Below the pieces are notes generated by a model. The model was not told the DNA's origin. It worked only from the letters and a program-made list of their open reading frames with translations, and searched no databases. A program made the position numbers and the translations under genes. This document shows positions 62,280-64,000 of a stretch of DNA of 64,000 nucleotides, piece after piece; position 1 is the first letter of the stretch, and the number at the start of each line of letters is the position of its first letter. Source of the DNA: Plectrocnemia conspersa (lineage: Eukaryota > Arthropoda > Insecta > Trichoptera > Polycentropodidae); contig VTFK01000050.1 in the NCBI GenBank assembly GCA_009617715.1, forward strand, positions 1 to 64,000, in the 5' to 3' direction.

Positions 62280-62790
62280 TAACCATCCCTTGAGAACTTT
62301 ATATACACATTTGCATAATATCCTCGCGAAATTTGCATATGCGAAAAAAAATCCGGATTATCCGGACATCCCCCCAACTCCCTTCATATTCTTTCCGAAT
62401 TAATTTTACGTTACATAAGAGTAAGGCTTTCAATCGTACCTGAGCATGGGGCATTATAGGATTTAATCGCACGAGAGATTTTTGTTAACGCAATTAAGCG
62501 AAGTCGTCCCTTTCGTTATAACGCTCATGGCCGTTCTGTGTATATTTCCCCACTAAAACGTAGGGTAATTACACTAAGAATCGTTTCCCGGTGGTTCAAA
62601 TGGGTTGACCTTGGATCTGCATTAGCTGAGCCAATTGTGCATTATCGCTGCCATTTGGGACCACCTGTTGACTGGTTGTGCTACGAAGAAGCAACCTTGA
62701 ACCCTGCGATGGTGTGACGGGGCGTTTTTCACCCCTTTTAGCAATTCTTCAGACGGCATGGCGTCAGCGATTGGTTCAATATGGGCTTCC
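62280..62790. promoter_or_regulatory. Candidate enhancer / conserved non-coding block
   Basis: About 500 bases of GC-richer, complex sequence without an open frame. It contains two POU-type octamers ATTTGCAT (62309-62316 and 62331-62338, 22 bp apart), a TGACCTTGG nuclear-receptor half-site (62606-62614, FTZ-F1/ERR type) and a CACCTG E-box (62662-62667). The motifs are seen directly; regulatory function is inferred. Confidence 0.35.
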
Positions 62791-63071
62791 CAAATATTTT
62801 CGTATAATACTTATCTAATTTTTTAAACTAAAACTAATCTATACGTAAAGTAAAGGCACTCTAATGTACGCTTTTGCTAGTAAAGCAATAATATTTCTCC
62901 CGTGTGGCCCTCTATAATCCAAACCTTTGTCATGTTTTCCCAATGAACGCAATAGATGAATAAATAACAAATGATAGATCATCATGCTAATTTCTTTAGT
63001 TTCGAGTGAAATATTTTTTTCGCTGATAAGTGTCATAATGTAATAATGAGCTATAAACCACTGTGCTAGAG

Positions 63072-63120
63072 CAGGTGTTGGCAGACCGCGGATCGCGAGC
63101 CGGATGCGGCGGAGCCGCCG
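63072..63120 (+). mobile_element. hAT-like terminal sequence, possible solo end
   Basis: CAGGTGTTGGCAGACCGCGG followed by ATCGCGAGCC resembles the terminal inverted repeat of common hAT families (CAG..., GCGG, GCGAGCC). It is preceded by TGCTAGAG, close to the CGCTAGAG target of the MITE at 57 kb. No matching right end was found within the window, so the element is truncated or ends outside. Confidence 0.4.
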
Positions 63121-63129
63121 AACGAACTT

Positions 63130-64000
63130 ATGCTCAAACAGCATACTCTCTACTGTCTACTTCACGCATATTCTTTACCAGCGTGCTCTGACATATGTAT
63201 TACATTTGTTATTCAAGTTCGTTTATTGATTATATTTTGCAGTATTTACTGTAAAAATTGTGAAAATTGAATTAGGAGTAAAAAAGAAAAGCAAAAACTT
63301 CAGGCGATTAAAATGAATTTAAAAGAGCGTACTCCTTAGTATTTGTCTTTGCTTGTATGTAAAAGATTATTTCAGAAACATAATTTACAAGGACTTATAT
63401 ATTTAAATAATATAGTGTATTCAATAAATCCTTAAAATTATTATTCAAAATTATCTGATTTAATATTCGTATATTATATTATAATATAATATTGTTGTAT
63501 TTTTAGATTGAGAAGCTTTCTTTGAATATAGAAAAAAGTAGAGTATCGTTAGAAGATTTTTGTTTGTTTCTCACTCGTAGGAAACAAAGAGGGTTATTTT
63601 AAGAATTTCGTAAAATATTCTTTGGCACGAAACATGGCCAAATCCGCCATTAGGAGAAACATGCGTTTTATTTGTGTATCCTAATGGAAAGAGCGTTTTT
63701 TCCTTAGCGCCGAATAAATAAAAAATTAAACGACGTCGCAAATTTGTTTATTAATGCCATAATTTACATTTACAAAAATATGTACGTAAATAATAAAAAT
63801 AAAACACATACAAAAGTAAAACGCAACAACACATTTGTGGTTAGTTAATTTTACAAAAGAAACAAGCTTTAACTTCAGAAGGATATTTAAAATTTATATG
63901 AAGCACATTTTGTGAAAATATTTAAAACGAATAAATAATACGTCTATTTAAAAACATTTTCAATTACTTAAGAAGAATACTAAAAATAGATTTCTTACGA
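63130..64000. other. Intergenic stretch at the window edge
   Basis: AT-rich apart from 63540-63740, which is slightly GC-richer and has a small inverted repeat (CCATTAGGA / TCCTAATGG, 63647-63687). No gene recognised. Confidence 0.35.

Noticed and set aside
62839..63144. Minus-strand 101-codon frame near the window end
   Set aside because: Its N-terminal part lies across the hAT-like terminal sequence (63072-63120), and the rest shows no family; likely chance.
1..64000. tRNA, rRNA, CRISPR arrays, bacterial operons or a viral insertion
   Set aside because: Reading both strands, I found no cloverleaf with a GGTTCGA-type box, no rRNA-like blocks, no regularly spaced CRISPR repeats, and no virus-like proteins; the retro-element pieces are LINE-type.

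Overview
The window is a very AT-rich animal (most likely insect) nuclear sequence. Evidence: spliced genes with GT-AG introns and TATA/initiator promoters, a mariner element, hAT fragments, and Jockey/R1-like LINE fragments. I cannot name the species. No rRNA, tRNA, CRISPR or bacterial-type features were seen. Most of the 64 kb is repeat-derived or unannotatable AT-rich DNA.

The clearest genes are two paralogues on the minus strand. Gene 1 (20053-21624, 3 exons, 479 aa) and gene 2 (26317-43085, 6 exons, 375 aa) encode secreted proteins rich in His, Gly and Lys. Each has a signal peptide, an acidic stretch, and a conserved repeat-like His/Gly/Lys body. I resolved gene 2 by joining a signal-peptide exon at 42686-43085 to five small downstream exons. 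All phases fit, and two introns are at the same residue and phase as in gene 1. Both genes have a TATA box about 30 bp before an initiator-like start and a short 5' leader. They resemble insect proteins usually annotated as histidine-rich glycoprotein-like or DUF4779; that label is from memory and unverified. Gene 2's introns hold a dead mariner, a perfect 23-bp hairpin, two degenerate tandem arrays and an ACCGGT-rich element.

Left part (1-20 kb): a decayed LINE ORF1 (about 1.0-1.7 kb); a ~3.9 kb tandem duplication (about 2.68-6.5 and 6.5-10.5 kb) whose second copy starts in badly corrupted, homopolymer-rich sequence; a composite dispersed repeat with a perfect 39-bp inverted repeat (about 11.3-12.5 kb); a hAT transposase C-terminal fragment (15.1-15.4 kb); and a few candidate single exons, including one with a major-facilitator-like signature.

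Right part (43-64 kb): four decayed LINE reverse-transcriptase fragments, a second full copy of the composite repeat with a 234-bp palindrome (50.5 kb), a clean 477-bp hAT-type MITE with a perfect 8-bp target duplication (57.07-57.55 kb), and several GC-richer islands without long ORFs that are candidate regulatory elements, notably 62.3-62.8 kb.
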